Positions 22,108-33,640 of a stretch of 64,000 nucleotides of DNA are shown piece by piece. The notes under the pieces are model-generated. The model was not told where the DNA came from. It was given only the letters and a program-made list of their open reading frames with translations, and made no database searches. The stretch comes from Haplomitrium mnioides (lineage: Eukaryota; Marchantiophyta; Haplomitriopsida; Calobryales). The DNA lies in NCBI GenBank assembly GCA_049999725.1, contig JBNGIS010017782.1, forward strand, positions 53,733 to 117,732, in the 5' to 3' direction. The position numbers and the translations under genes were made by a program. Numbering within the stretch: the stretch's first letter is position 1; every line of letters begins with the position of its first letter.

Positions 22108-23202
22108 GTGGAAGAGGGTACAAAGCCCAACCCCTATTGCATTCAAGAGGATATGCGGAATTGTCTTGTGATAGCCACAGTGGGTCAACTCATCAAAGAT
22201 AACCCACTGTATCGGAGACAACTTTGGGAAATGCTGATGGGAGCTAGGAGGAGAAGAAGGCTACCCAAGGTGGGAATTCCAACAGATCTGCAATTGGTCT
22301 GTGAAGACAAAAGGGCCCCGGAGATTGACATTCAGATTGCAGGGTGCACATTGTCATTAGTGCCCGTAGATGGAGGGGCAGGAGTCAACATCATGATAGA
22401 GAAAACAGCTCATAAACTGGGATTCACGAAATTCCAGTGTACATCTCGAATCATGAGCCTGGCAGATGGTTCTCGGGTAAAGCCATCGGGTTCACTTCTC
22501 CAAATTCCAACATTTATCGGAGGAAAGGAATTCAAGCTTAATTACCTGGTAATGCGACCGGCCAGAGCGTCTCCATACCCATTGTTGATCGGAAGGTCGT
22601 GGTTGTATGAGGTCAGAGTGATGCAAAATTGGGGGAATTCCACACTGGTGTTCGGCTCAGAAAAATCGACGATGCACTATGGTCGTGTTCCTCACTTGGG
22701 TGAAACACAATCGGAGGCAGAATACGACAGTGATTGGTCCGAAGAGGAGGAAGATTCAGAGTACCACTACTGGGTACAATTGGTGAGCGAAGCGACAGAG
22801 GAGGATTTGTCGGAGGAGGGTGTAATTTTCGTCAATCAAATTGAGATATCCACCTGTGACGAAACAAAGCATCAATGGGATGGGTTCGCGGAAGATCGGA
22901 CCAGGGCTAAAGACACTAGGATCCGAAGGGGAGACAGTCCCAAAGTACCTCATCGGATCCAGGAAATGAACACGGGAAGGTCCGCAGAAGCTCATTGGGA
23001 GGAGGGTGGAGTACGGTTAGCCACTTTGATACCATCAGAGAATAACCTACAAAGAAATGAAATGGGAATGGTGCGGAATGCCCAACAGAAGCAGCTAGTG
23101 GTCCGAGAAGGACACACCTTCCATATAGGTGCCCAATTGCCCAGAGAGACAGAGCGGGCCCTCACGAATCTCCTGTACGATTTCGGTGACACCTTTGCCT
23201 AG
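22108..23202 (+). pseudogene. Aspartic protease and pre-RT linker, element B
   Basis: A 364-codon open stretch in frame with the knuckle region. The active-site segment is VPVDGGAGVNIM (about 22365), so the triplet is D-G-G. IMSLADGS, NYLVMRPA and PLLIGRSWLYE follow at their usual spacing. The second half is acidic (SDWSEEEEDSEY, about 22730) and ends with LPRETERALTNLLYDFGDTFA, the pre-RT segment. Ends at TAG 23200, after which the frame continues into RT. In the family this enzyme processes Gag-Pol. It is the best preserved single coding stretch in the window. Confidence 0.88.
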
Positions 23203-24001
23203 AGTCACGTGGACCTGAAGGGAGTCCCAAGAGAATTGGGAGAGCATCAGATCGACATGGAGCCAACAGCAATTCCGGTGTGACAGAGGCAATACTAGAT
23301 GAATCCTAAATTCTCCCTACTAGTGAAAGAGGAGATAGATAAACTCTTGGAAGCTTAATTCATCTACCTTGTCCTAAATAGTGAATGGGTGTCCCCTATG
23401 GTAGTGGAACCGAAAAAAGTGGGGGAGGACAGAAAGAAGAAGATCCAAGTCTGCCAGGATTGTAGAAAGCTAAACGATGCCACGAAAAAAAAACCACTAC
23501 CTATTGCCTTTCACAGATGGGGTGCTGGATTTGGTGGCAGGACATGAGGTGTATAGCTTTATGGATGGGTACTCAGGCTATAATCAAATATAGATCCGAG
23601 AGGAGGATCAGCTCAAGACAACATTCACCACGAAATGGGGGGTGTTTGCTTTCAGAAGAATGCCATTCGGTATCTGCAATGCATCAGGTACCTTCCAGCG
23701 AATGATGATGAATATTTTTCATGACTACCTCAGGAAATTCCTAGAGGTGTTCATCGACGATCTGGTGATATACGGCAAGCTGGAGGATCATGAGAGGGAT
23801 GTAAGGCTCATCTTTCAAAGGTGCAAAGAAACAGGGTTGAGATTGCACCCAGACAAGTGTTTCTTTGGAATGAAGGAGGGGATACTCCTCGAACACAGAG
23901 TATCAAACAGAGGAATAGAGGTGGATCAAGAAAAGATCACCAACTCGGGAAATGTGGCATTTCCTACCAACCTGAAACAAAAGCAAGGATTCTTGGGGTG
24001 T
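23203..24001 (+). pseudogene. Reverse transcriptase, first part, element B
   Basis: Fingers: SLLVKEEIDKLLEA, stop, FIYLV...SEWVSPMVVEPKK, then CRKLNDATKK near 23455-23490. A frameshift near 23500-23640 precedes the palm (23642 onward): FAFRRMPFGICNASGTFQRM and the catalytic VFIDDLVIYG near 23750. Thumb start: LRLHPDKCFFGMKEG. Reading stops at FLGC, where the solo LTR-A is inserted at 24002. Similarity resumes in frame after 27042. Stops at 23281, 23294 and 23356 add to the damage. Confidence 0.88.
23997..24001. repeat. Target-site duplication GGTGT, left copy (solo LTR A2)
   Basis: GGTGT precedes TGTGAGAGC at 24002 and is repeated exactly at 27042-27046 after CTACGACA. Deleting the LTR plus one copy restores B's RT reading frame. 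Confidence 0.95.
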
Positions 24002-27000
24002 TGTGAGAGCATAGTCCCTGCAAAAGAATCAGAATAGACGTAAAGGATGCTCTTTTCGGCGCGGTAAAAATAAAGGAAAGTGTTATTTTTGGAGTTTTGG
24101 GAAAAGTTGTGAATATAGGAAAAAAAATGGAGTGTAGTAAAGTGTGAAGAAGAAGAAAGGAAGAAGAGGATGTGATATAGGGTGAGAATTATTTTGAGGA
24201 AATAATAATAATAATAAAACTTAATCTAATTGTCGAGGGCCAGCCAGCCCCTATCTACATTTCTATCTATGTTTTCTATTTTTGTTTCGATGGACAGCTT
24301 GCCCAGAACATGTGTTGTGGTAATTGTGCCCTGAACTAGATCCATCCAGGGGCAGAGAAGAAAGATGCGGTGGCCTTACACTATGGGGGGGGATGCCTCT
24401 CGAAAGAACAAGAGAGGGGGTTACTTTTATATCTGTACAAGTCTTTTAAGGGGTGCTTATGGGATATATAGCAAGCTTCTGGTAGAATGTGAATGAGAAG
24501 AGTGTTGCAAAGGAGGATCCGCGAGGAAGATCGATCTGTGAGCTGATCAATGATGAAGCAGATGTTCAACATGACGGATATAGACAACAGTGGAAGAATT
24601 ACGTTTGAGGATTCAGCGGCGAGATTAATTAAGGGGTGCCTATTCTTCGACAGTGATCTCGAGTACTATCGGGAGATGACTTCATAACATCGGAATGGTG
24701 TGAGAAGAAAATAAGCATTTTCAATGGTTCATCCCTGATGCAGTTGGTCGTCTTGAAGTTATTCGCGTTAACAGAGGAAAATATGAAATTTGAGGAAGAT
24801 GAGGATTAATTCCTTATCAAGAACACGAATAAGAGCACGTCTCGTGGCTGAGAATCAAATGAAGAGAACGAAGTGCTGAAGGGAAAATTCGAATTCAGGA
24901 GGAAGTTCTTCGTGTTGGTGGGCAATCGAACAAGAAGAAGCAATCGGAATGCCTCAGCGTGGCGAGCAACTGAATGAAGAAGATTTGAAGGAACTAAATG
25001 AAGAGCAGAGGAATCTGCTGGGGGGAGGCTCTGGCTGAGAGGAATTGGTCGCTGGGATTCGACAGAGGCTCGGGCTGGAAGAGATTAAACAACGAAGCGA
25101 AAGGAATGCAGCGCCTGGCCGAGACTCGACAGAAGGAGATCGCTGCTCTAGAGGAAGAAAATCGATGAAACTTAAAAATTTAAATTTAAACTTGAAGAAT
25201 GAAAAGGATGTTCCGTGATCCGAGGGGAGTCAGTCGTCCGTGAAGGGACCGTGATCCGAGGGGAGTCCGTCGTCCGTGAAGGAAGGGTCCGTCGTTTGTG
25301 AGAAGAGTCCGTGGATCCGTGAGTCCAAAGAAGGCTTCGGAACTCTGCCTTCCGATGTGGGGTACCCTGGTTACGGGGGATTTAGTTTAGTGTCCGAAGT
25401 GGGATTCGAAGTGGAGTTCCTGGTTAAGATGGTTCCGTGTGGGGATCCGTTGTGGAGACCCTGGTTAAAAGGGTTCCGATGTGGAGTTCTGAAGTGGAGA
25501 GACTGGTTAGGAAGGTCGCTTTCCGAGGAGTTCGACGGGTTCGAAATTGGTGAAATGGCAATGGAGCGAAGCGATGATATTTGAAACGGCGACTTATCGG
25601 TGTTTTGCGTGGGAAAAGAGAAAACGACCTCGAAGAGGAAGTTTAATGGCGAAATGGTGATAAATCAAAATTACGGTATAAAAATGGGAAGTCGAACCGA
25701 AAGTTCGAAAGTTCGAAAGGGCGAAACGACTACTCTGCGAAAGTTGAAAAGTTCGAAGTTGAAGAGGAAGAGTTAGTGAAAGTTCGAAAGTTAGTATAAG
25801 GACGAATATGAGTAGTTAGTTCTTATTGTGAGCGGAAGGCATGTAAACTAGTTAGACGAATTGATTTAGTTTAAGAACCATCTGTGAGTGGTTAGTTCTT
25901 ATTAAGAGCCTAAGGAGAAAAAGTTAGTCTCTTAGGGGCAAATGTAAAATGTGTAAAATAGTGAGTTGGCAGTTAGATTTTGCAGAACAGGGAGAGGGGT
26001 ACAAGTTGGTTGTTGAGCTCCTATTCTAAAGTTCTCATTGTACATGTGTTTTGCAAGAAATATACTGAGTGTTCGTGTCTGTGAGGTCTCCTGCTCATTT
26101 TTCTTTATTGCAGATTTGTGAGGAGCAGTTTGAGGATGGGGATGAATTCAGAAACTAGAGTGGGTTGATGCAACTTTTGCAGTTGGCAATTGGAAGGATC
26201 AGACAGTTTTTCATCAGGGGAGTGCGTGGAGGGAGTTGCCTGAGGTGTTTCTGTTGGTGGAATTGAAGTCTGAGTCTCAGATTGTGATTGGGGAAGGTTT
26301 GAATGATCGATTAATTCTGTTATGAGTTCTGATCTGTCTTGTGTGTTTGTTAAATTTGTGAGGAGAGGACCTGCAGTGGTTTTCCAGTCAGTGGAGTCTG
26401 GGTGTGAGATTGTAGCAGAACAAGGAAGTGTTCAGGTTTGTATGTGCCTAGGGACTAGGTGGGCATTTCACAAATAAACAGAGTTATCGGTGGTTGGAGG
26501 AGCAGCACTTGGATGTGAGACCAGGTGGCTCGTTCCATAGCTGTGTTCTCAGAGCAGAGCTCTGGGATGTCTTGGGTTGGAGTGGCTTGAGTGTCTAATT
26601 TGAGGGGAAGAGAGAGGTTGTAACGAGGGTAGGTATGGGAGTGTTGGTGTGAGAATTTCAAGCAGGTTGGGTAACCGGTTGCTTGGGAATTCTCTAATAC
26701 AGCTTCTGTTTAAAATCAGCCTGTATAGCAACTGTCTTGTTCTGGAAATGTCAGTCATACAGTCTGGGTAGTCCTGGGTGTGTGTTCTATGTGTGTGTGT
26801 GTGGGTGTGTGTGGTTGTTGTGAAGTAGTCAGTATTTTTGTGGTTTTGTGAAGGAAAGGTAGTCAGACCTAGAGTGGAGAGAGGTCCACGTCTGAGTTGA
26901 CAAGAGTGCAGTTTCAGAACTCTCTAAAGAATCTGGAAAGTCGGTAAAAGTGTGTCAAGAGCAGATTTCTATATAGATCTTGCGTGGTTCGGCCTCGGGT

Positions 27001-27041
27001 TGTTCTTTTCGGGGTTGGAATGCAACTGCTATGCTACGACA
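24002..27041 (+). mobile_element. Solo LTR of the A family (A2) inside element B
   Basis: 3040 bases from TGTGAGAGCATAGTCCC to ATGCTACGACA with a perfect GGTGT duplication. No internal retrotransposon sequence is present, so it most likely arose by recombination between the two LTRs of an inserted A-family element. It is a diverged subfamily: the centre (about 24600-25330) differs from A1/A3, while both ends, the minisatellite block (25335-25535), the paired inverted repeats and the TATATAG are shared. An (AAT)n run occurs at 24203-24219 and a GT-rich run at 26791-26816. Confidence 0.93.
25213..25284 (+). repeat. 36-base tandem duplication in solo LTR A2
   Basis: Two adjacent 36-base units, 25213-25248 and 25249-25284, each starting CCGTGATCCGAGGGGAGTC and differing at two positions. 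Not seen in A1 or A3. Confidence 0.85.
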
Positions 27042-27650
27042 GGTGTGTCAGATACTACCAAAGATTCATCAACCAATTCACCTCAATGGCTTTACCCCTC
27101 ACCCAGATGACCAAAGGAGGTAGCACATTTAAGGCCACTCCTGAAAGATTGGCCAGTTTCAGAGAATTGAAGGAGAGATTGGCAAGCACTCCTATATTGG
27201 TGCCTTCCAGTTGGGGAAAGGACTTTCATGTAATGATAGATGTTTCAGGATTCTACATAGGGGCAGTGTTATCTCAAGTGGATGAGAAGGGACGCGACCA
27301 CCCCATCTACTTTGACAGCATACTACTAGCACCAGCAGAGAAGAATTACTCTGCAACAGATCGTGAGGCTCTGGGAATCATTTATGCCCAGAAGAAGTTT
27401 AGGCATTACCTGTTGCAGCACAAGGTGATCTTCTATACAGATCACAATGCGCTGAAGTACATGGTAAACAAGCCAGACGTCATCGGTCGAATTGCAAGGT
27501 GGGTCATTCTGTTCCAAGAGTTTGATTTTGAGGTCTGAATCAAGCCTGGGAAGAAGCACAACAATGCAGACTTCTTTTCCAGAATTGCAGGGCCTGTCAA
27601 CTAGCAGCAGATGGGGGATGAATTCCCGGATGAACACCTGCTCCAAGTGA
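27042..27650 (+). pseudogene. RT thumb and RNase H, element B
   Basis: Continues B's RT directly after the solo LTR: RYYQRFINQFTSMALPLTQM, then the RT-RNase H connection with KATPERLASFRELKERLAS. RNase H has its three acidic positions: VMIDVSGFYIGAVLSQ (Asp, about 27240), TDREALGIIYA (Glu, about 27360) and YTDHNALKYMVNKP (Asp, about 27440). NNADFFSRI marks the end of the domain. Stops at 27536 and 27602. RNase H would remove the RNA strand during reverse transcription. Confidence 0.9.
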
Positions 27651-28974
27651 AGGTGGGGAAGGCCACAGAGTACGGCCACATCACATAGTTCCTCAGTTCC
27701 GCTCGACTTCTCCAAGGCAGCAACAGAGAGGAGGCTGCTGTGTTCCTCAAGAAGGTGAGACCATACCTCTTGATTAAAGGAATATTACATAAGAGAGGTT
27801 ATGATGGAATGATCAGACACTTTGTAGAATGGGATCAGGCCACAGTGGTAATGCAAGCGCTCCACGGAGAGGTGGTGGGAGGCCACTTTGTTGCTGACAC
27901 CACCATCAGGAAGGTCCTGGATGCAGGATATTGGTGGCCCACTTTGCACAAAGATGTGTATTTCTGGGTCAGAAGATGTGATGCATGCCAAAGGACAGAG
28001 AGGCCTGCACCAAACTAGCGCCATCCTTTGGTACCCATCATACTCTTGGCACCATTTGAGAAGTGGGGGATCGACTTCATCGGTCTCATTGCACCTTCCA
28101 CTCGGAGGGGCAACAGGTACATTCTATTGGCCACAGATTATGCCACAAAGTGGGTGGAGGCTAGAGCAACTAGGAAGGATGATGCCAAGACAGTGGCCGC
28201 CTTCCTATATGAGCAAATGTTCTGCATGTTTGGACCTCCTTTGGAGCTGGTCAGTGATCAGGGGATGCATTTCATCAATCAGGTGATCAAAGACCTGACC
28301 CATCGGTACCTTATCAAACACAGAAGTACCACAGCTTACCACCCCAAGTCTAATGGCCTCACGGAAAGAGCCAATGGAATCATGGCCAAGATACTGAGCA
28401 AGACAGTAGCAGCAAACAAAGCGGATTGGGATCTGCAACTACTTACTGCCACCCATGCCTACAATTTGGCTTACAAGACCACAACACGGCATAGCCCTTA
28501 CTTCTTGGTCTTTGGACAACACGCCCTGGTGTCTGTAGAATATGAGGTACCCACCAGAAGAGTGCTAGAGCAAGAGAGGATGGCTGAGGATCAAAGTAGA
28601 AGGGAGAGACTCTATTAGCTGGAGAACTTGGAAGAAGTCAGGGAGATGGCCCAAGGAAAGTTGGAACACCAACAAGAGCTCAGGAAGAAGCAGCATGATA
28701 AGGAGCTCAAACCAACTAACCTTAAGGAGGGCCATCTGGTGCTGCTATATGACAACAAGTTTATGCATTTCCTTGGGAATTGCACACAAGGTGGATGGGA
28801 CCATTTGTGATGAGCAAGCTCCATCGGAATGGGTTAGTAGAGCTGGAAACATTGGAGGGTCACAAGTTACCCAACATGGTGCACTTCGACAGACTGAAAA
28901 AATACAAGGATCAGGAGGAGAAGGAAGAGCACCTAAATGTGACACCAGCGAAGATGGCCAGCCATAGGAGGTAA
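27651..28974 (+). pseudogene. Integrase, element B
   Basis: Zinc domain: ALHGEVVGGHF (two His, about 27870) and CDACQRTERP (two Cys, about 27990). Core: WGIDFIGLIAP (Asp, about 28075), ATDYATKWVEARATRKDDA, LVSDQGMHFINQVIKD (Asp, about 28255) and YHPKSNGLTERANG (Glu, about 28370). The C-terminal domain has NLKEGHLVLLYDNKF and, after a frameshift near 28775, TRWMGPFVMSKLH and FDRLKKYKDQEE. One frame covers most of it with stops at 27687, 28016 and 28616. All catalytic residues are present, so stops and the frameshift are the main lesions. No chromodomain is visible. Confidence 0.9.
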
Positions 28975-29000
28975 AATTATGTGTATATGTGTATACGAGT

Positions 29001-29019
29001 TGTGTGTGTGTGTGTGTGT
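29001..29019 (+). repeat. (TG)n microsatellite
   Basis: About nine uninterrupted TG units downstream of B's integrase. Confidence 0.9.
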
Positions 29020-29142
29020 TTCGTAAGGAGGGTATTTTGTGGGGATGTGTTGCAACAGTTAAGGAGACCGACCAACTACCACTCAGAGGAGGCAACTAGA
29101 GAGAAGGGAGACGAAGGTTGTTCACGGGGACGCTTCACAAAT

Positions 29143-29152
29143 AAAGGGGGAG
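29143..29152 (+). other. Polypurine tract of element B
   Basis: AAAGGGGGAG ends three bases before the TGTCAGCC start of the 3' LTR. This is the normal position of the plus-strand primer. Confidence 0.8.
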
Positions 29153-29155
29153 TTA

Positions 29156-31973
29156 TGTCAGCCAGTGATTTGAAGCATTGAGGCAGAATTCAGTAAATCC
29201 GAAGCAATTCTGAACCAATGACCCTTAGCAAGTGTGAAGGTCTCTCAGAAACGACGGATTACTCTCAAACAGATAGTTAAGAGCAGGATGCATGCTTCCT
29301 ATGAGGGAAACAAGATCATGGCGAGAGGATGAGAAGAAGGAAGTGATCGCCAACCAGAAGAGGGGTTCCATTTCAAAATCCAAAGTAGGCCAGCGGGAAG
29401 CCGTAGACCTTAGAAGGATGCAGGGATCGTGGTCGAGCAGGGGAGAAGGGACCAAGCCAAGCGAAGCAATCCGAGAAGAAAGAACGAATCCACAAGTAGA
29501 CATCCAAAGGTAATCAAGGGAGGCAGATCGCGGTCATGTCCTGCAGCGGCCACCAATTGGGAAGCAAGGATCAGGGAAGAAATGAGGAGGTAAGATCGTC
29601 ACAAGGGTATGCAAGGCATGGGAAGAGGGAAACCTCGATCTCGCAAGCAGAAGCGCGCCTGCAAGGGCTGATCAAACTCATTCTTCGGATCCGCAAAGCC
29701 AAACGGAAACGTGGAGTTCCTTGAACAACCCGCAAGATCCCACGGAAATGTGGCGTCTCCGGAGTGATTCCCGAAATTCAACGGAAGACGTGGCAGCTCC
29801 AAGGAGTCCGAGGATCTACGGGAAATCGCCTTCCTAAGTGGAGATCCCACTTAAGGTGGTTCCAATTCGTCTTACAATGTGGGAACCCCACTTAAGAGGG
29901 ATCCGCGAAGAGTCCATCCGAGGAACTCCGAGGAAGCGCCGAAAGGGTGACATAGCTTGGGTCTGGCCGAAGGAAGACGGAAGTTGCCGGATGGGTGATT
30001 CATCAACATTCCGACCAAGGAAGAACCAAGGAAGTCAAAAAGGTGACTTAGCGAGGATTCAACAGGAGGAAAAGCAGAGGGAGCGGCAAAAGGGCGACAT
30101 GGCGCCGATCTAGTTGGGGAAGAAAGGGATACACTGAAAAGGCACCTTATTAAAGAACCGGCTAGACGAAATGGCGACATTGGCACAAGTTCTTATTTGG
30201 TGAGCACAGGAAGTCCGCTAGTCAACTTAAGAAGAAAAGCAGCCGACGGTCTGCCTACCCCTTTGCGAGGCGGTGCCTTTCAGATGACGTGGCGCTTTGA
30301 GAAGTGAGGAGAGGATTCCGATGGTCAACTGTGGAAAGGAGTCAGCCGATGGTCAGCCTACCCCTTTGTGGGGCGGTGTCGGACGGCGCCTTGCGGATGA
30401 CATGGCGACAAAAGGAACCTCTGGCAAGTCAAAGGACACATGGCAGCAAGGGAAAACACATCAGACCTCAGGCCACAAGCGAGTCAACTTCGGAAGGGAA
30501 AGTCAAAGCGACGGTCAGCCTACCCCTTTGCGGGGCGGCATCGGACGCGGTGCAGCAGATGATGTGGCACGTGGAGGATAATTGGGAATCTGCAAGGGAA
30601 TCTGCTAAGATTCCGTGGACCGGGTTCCGCGGGGTGCTTCAGAACTCTTTTTCGAAGAACTCTTCGGACCTGACTCCGCGAGAATCTGTGGAATCTCTAT
30701 CCACAAGATTCCTCGGACGCTCTATTGTCCTTGTACTTGTAGTTTCTTGACCAACTGACAGGATACGCAGCACGCGCCTGTTCTCTATTGTAACAAGATT
30801 AACCACCATCAAAGCCACACGTCGACACTCCCTTTTCCGAAGTTAACGAAATTACCGATTTTCAAATGAGGCACGCTGGAGGGACGCGGGATTGTTCGGG
30901 GAGAGAAGGGGTATACCTCGGAAAACGCCAATTCAGAAATGGAGATGCACACGCAAGCGAGAGAGTTGCACATGCAATCAAAGAGCGCAAGAGCGCAAGA
31001 GGGACCTCGCAACAGAGAAGTGGCACATGGTAAAGCAGGAGTGGAAAATTCAGTGAAGGGATCGCGTGAAGCGGGTGGAATAGTTCCAAGGGGCCAGAGG
31101 GATTCGGAGGTGGACTGGAGGGGCGCCGTGAAAGCGCCGAGTGAGGAGCTCTAGATGATCGGGCGATCCAGGTGAACTCGTCCTCGTAGGTGGACCAGAG
31201 CGGAGGAGAACCGATACATGATTCTTGACGGGAGTTTGGCTTGCAGAGAACTTAAGAGAGACTGCCGAGTGAGGAGTTTGGAGTCATCTTTGCATTTTAT
31301 GTGCAAGCGCATTATCCTAGAGTGCTCAGAGTGCGCTCTGATGTCAATATTCAAGTGGAGTCGAGAGAGAGGGGGCTGCGTTAGTGCTTGAGCACTGCGG
31401 AGTAAGACTTGTCAAAGCTCGGAGTGGAGTGGATTACATTCAGTTGGGGAGACTATGGCTTTTCGAGGGGTGGAACTAAAATAAATCCTCTTCCTAGCAT
31501 GAGGAAGTAAAGTCAGTACTTCTTGCGAGAGAAGTATCAAAACTATCTGGATAAGGGTGCGTGAGTGGTGAGTGTTGGGTTGCAGGCTATAAGGCAGCGA
31601 AGGATTCAGAAGGGAAGTCAGCTGGTGGATCTGTCCAAAGGTCTTCAAGGACTCTGTTCCTATTCACAGTACATAGTGTAAACAGTTTGTATAGCGAAGT
31701 ATAAAAGATTATCATTTTGTGTTTAATTTCAAAGTAGCAAAGTAGCATCATATATATTAGAACAGTAAGCAGACCTTGATACAGCTCGGAAAGGGAATCC
31801 ATTCCCTATGATAGCTAAATGAAAGGGGGAAATGCTTTCGGTGTATAATCATGTGGTAGAACTTTGTAATTCATCAATCTTAGGATAGTTGAGATATGTT
31901 GTACTTGATCTATGACAATTCTGAAAGGGGGAGTCCAGACTTCTGTAATTGTTCTTGGGTATAGGATACAACA
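29156..31973 (+). repeat. 3' LTR of element B (B2)
   Basis: 2818 bases collinear with B1, same internal repeats (minisatellite 29828-29905, three CCTACCCCTTTG units near 30253, 30357 and 30518). Ends GATACAACA at 31973. Sequence beyond it (CCTTTCTTACCC) partly resembles that beyond B1 (CCGTTTTGCCCC), so the true LTR end could lie slightly further right. Confidence 0.9.
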
Positions 31974-32058
31974 CCTTTCTTACCCAATCTATACAATCTT
32001 TTTCAGACTCAGAGGACGAAAGGATCGAAGAAACGAGAGTATAGATTGGGTAAGAAGG
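31974..32058. repeat. Inverted repeat at the right border of element B
   Basis: The 18 bases GTATAGATTGGGTAAGAA at 32039-32056 occur in reverse complement at 31977-31994, directly after B's 3' LTR, giving a hairpin with a 44-base loop. The right arm lies in A's gag. The left arm replaces the expected target duplication. Confidence 0.85.
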
Positions 32059-32590
32059 ACATGAACGAGTTGACGAAGAAGATGGAGCATATGGTGATTA
32101 AGCAAGCTGCCAACTCCAAAAAAAGAAGGTCCACAACTCCTTTCGGAAGTAATGTTTGGTGTACTCGATGTAAGAGAGAGGGTCATATGGAACAAGAATG
32201 TAAGTATCCTCTACCTATTGTGATGTATGTACAAGCACCATATTGGTTGAGGAAGAACCCCAGATGATTGATCCTAGGTTAGTGCAGTACCTTGCATATG
32301 CAATAGCCCAGGGTAGAGGAAGACCAATGGAAAGGGTCCAATATCAACAATTGCCTGGAACGTCGTATGTTCCAGCAATTTAGTCGACGATGGTACCAGC
32401 GACGGCACCAAGAACTCAATTAGATTCAATATAGGCTGGTAGGAGGTTAACAACATGTTATAACTATGGAGCACTGGATCATTACGCGAATACATGTCCT
32501 CATGTAAGGAGGCCAGTGGGATATGTATCGTTGTGCAAGAATTGTAAGAAATCCGGACACACACAAGCAGAATGTCCAGCTCCTCCTGCG
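31995..32590 (+). pseudogene. Gag nucleocapsid of element A (resumes after B)
   Basis: Begins with a short acidic SDSEDERIEE remnant (after capsid), then, after a frame change, KKDMNELTKKMEHM and the first knuckle CTRCKREGHMEQEC (about 32160). A frameshift near 32262 leads to a second knuckle with its second Cys replaced by Tyr (CYNYGALDHYANTC, about 32455) and a third, CKNCKKSGHTQAEC (about 32530). Stops occur near 32381 and 32432. Most of the capsid domain is missing between this part and the N-terminal part at 16472-17043. Confidence 0.85.
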
Positions 32591-33640
32591 ACAAAAATGA
32601 TGGTAAAGTATGCAGAGCCACCAACACCTGAACCAGAGGTGAGGATGCTAGGGGAGGAACCAGAAGTGGAAATTCCCTTGTTCAGAGTAAAAACTAGGAG
32701 TAAGAGCAAGGAAAAAAAGAAACAAAGTGGAGGTGAAGTAGTTAGAGGAAACCCTAAGGTAGTAGTAGAAGAAAAGAAGGATCCTAAGTACAATAGGAAT
32801 GATCCTAAGTATTTTCAGGATATTTCAAAGGAGGTCTCTAAAGAGTTGCAGAAAGAACTTCAAGAGAAGAAGGACCATGAAAATAGATTGGAAAAACAGA
32901 GAGAAAGGGAAGAAGAGAGAATGAGGAAAGATCCACGTAGGAAAGATGGATCTGGCTTATCTTTCGAAGGAGTAAAAGTGGATGAATTAGATTTGGATTA
33001 TAATGTGGCTTTGGATGTACAGAGGATGCCAACCAATGTGACAGTGGGGCAAATATTGAAAATGTCTACACCACAGAGGAAAAAGTTAAGGGTGTTGACT
33101 AGCGCAAAGAAGAGAAGGTATAAACTATCTAAAGTGTCAGTCCCTGTGTCGTTTTTGCCATCAAAAACTGTTCAAGAGGAAGTGCCAGGGTATGGAGTTC
33201 CAAAAGTGGAAATCCAAATAAGCGAATGTAACATAATGAATGTACCCATTGATGGTGGATCAAGGAAGAACATTATGGTGCTGGAAACCATGGAAGCATT
33301 GGGATTCAGTCACCTGGATAAAACACCTCAAGTGTTCAGATTGGCAGATCAGAGGAGATTGATTCTTGTAGGAGTGTTGAGAGGAGTCAAGACTGTGATT
33401 GGAGGGAGAGAGTTTGTTTTGGATTACACATTCATAAACCCTGAATCAAAGTCGATATATCCGGTATTATTGGGATAGCCTTGGCTGTATCAAGCCAAAG
33501 TAGTAGAAGATTGAGGAAAGAGAGAGATTTGGTTTGGAACTAAACCCAAGGCAACACTATCTTGGGGAGAACCTCCATATCAAGGAGAAACTCAAATAGT
33601 AGAGGAGTATACCACAAAGTAGTATGGAGAATATGACGGG
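32591..33640 (+). pseudogene. Aspartic protease of element A
   Basis: The frame is continuous from 32516 to a TAG at 33476 and onward. A long Lys/Glu-rich linker (about 32640-32990, predicted helical/coiled) precedes the protease. Active site VPIDGGSRKNIM (about 33243), VFRLADQRR, FVLDYTFINPES, then YPVLLG, stop, PWLYQAKVVED. The triplet is D-G-G as in B. The TAG at 33476 replaces the residue normally Arg/Gln in G-x-PWLY. Ends in the acidic linker toward RT. Confidence 0.88.

Larger units (their letters stand above)
17044..31973 (+). mobile_element. Element B: Ty3/Gypsy retrotransposon nested in A's gag
   Basis: LTRs at 17044-19858 and 29156-31973 start TGTCRGYYAGTGATTTGAAG and end GATACAACA. 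Between them lie gag, protease, RT, RNase H and integrase in normal order, with a polypurine tract at 29143. A solo LTR-A sits inside its RT. I counted about 12 differences over the first 150 bases of the two LTRs. No 5-bp target duplication is found: GCCAG precedes the left LTR while CCTTT follows the right one. A deletion or rearrangement at the right border is therefore likely. Its length without the solo LTR is about 11.9 kb. Confidence 0.9.

Noticed and set aside
22108-23202. Intact host aspartic protease gene
   Set aside because: It is part of B's polyprotein frame, with stops just before and after, and lacks any promoter or exon context.
29001-29019. TG microsatellite as a regulatory element
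   Set aside because: Simple repeats of this length are common and nothing links it to function.
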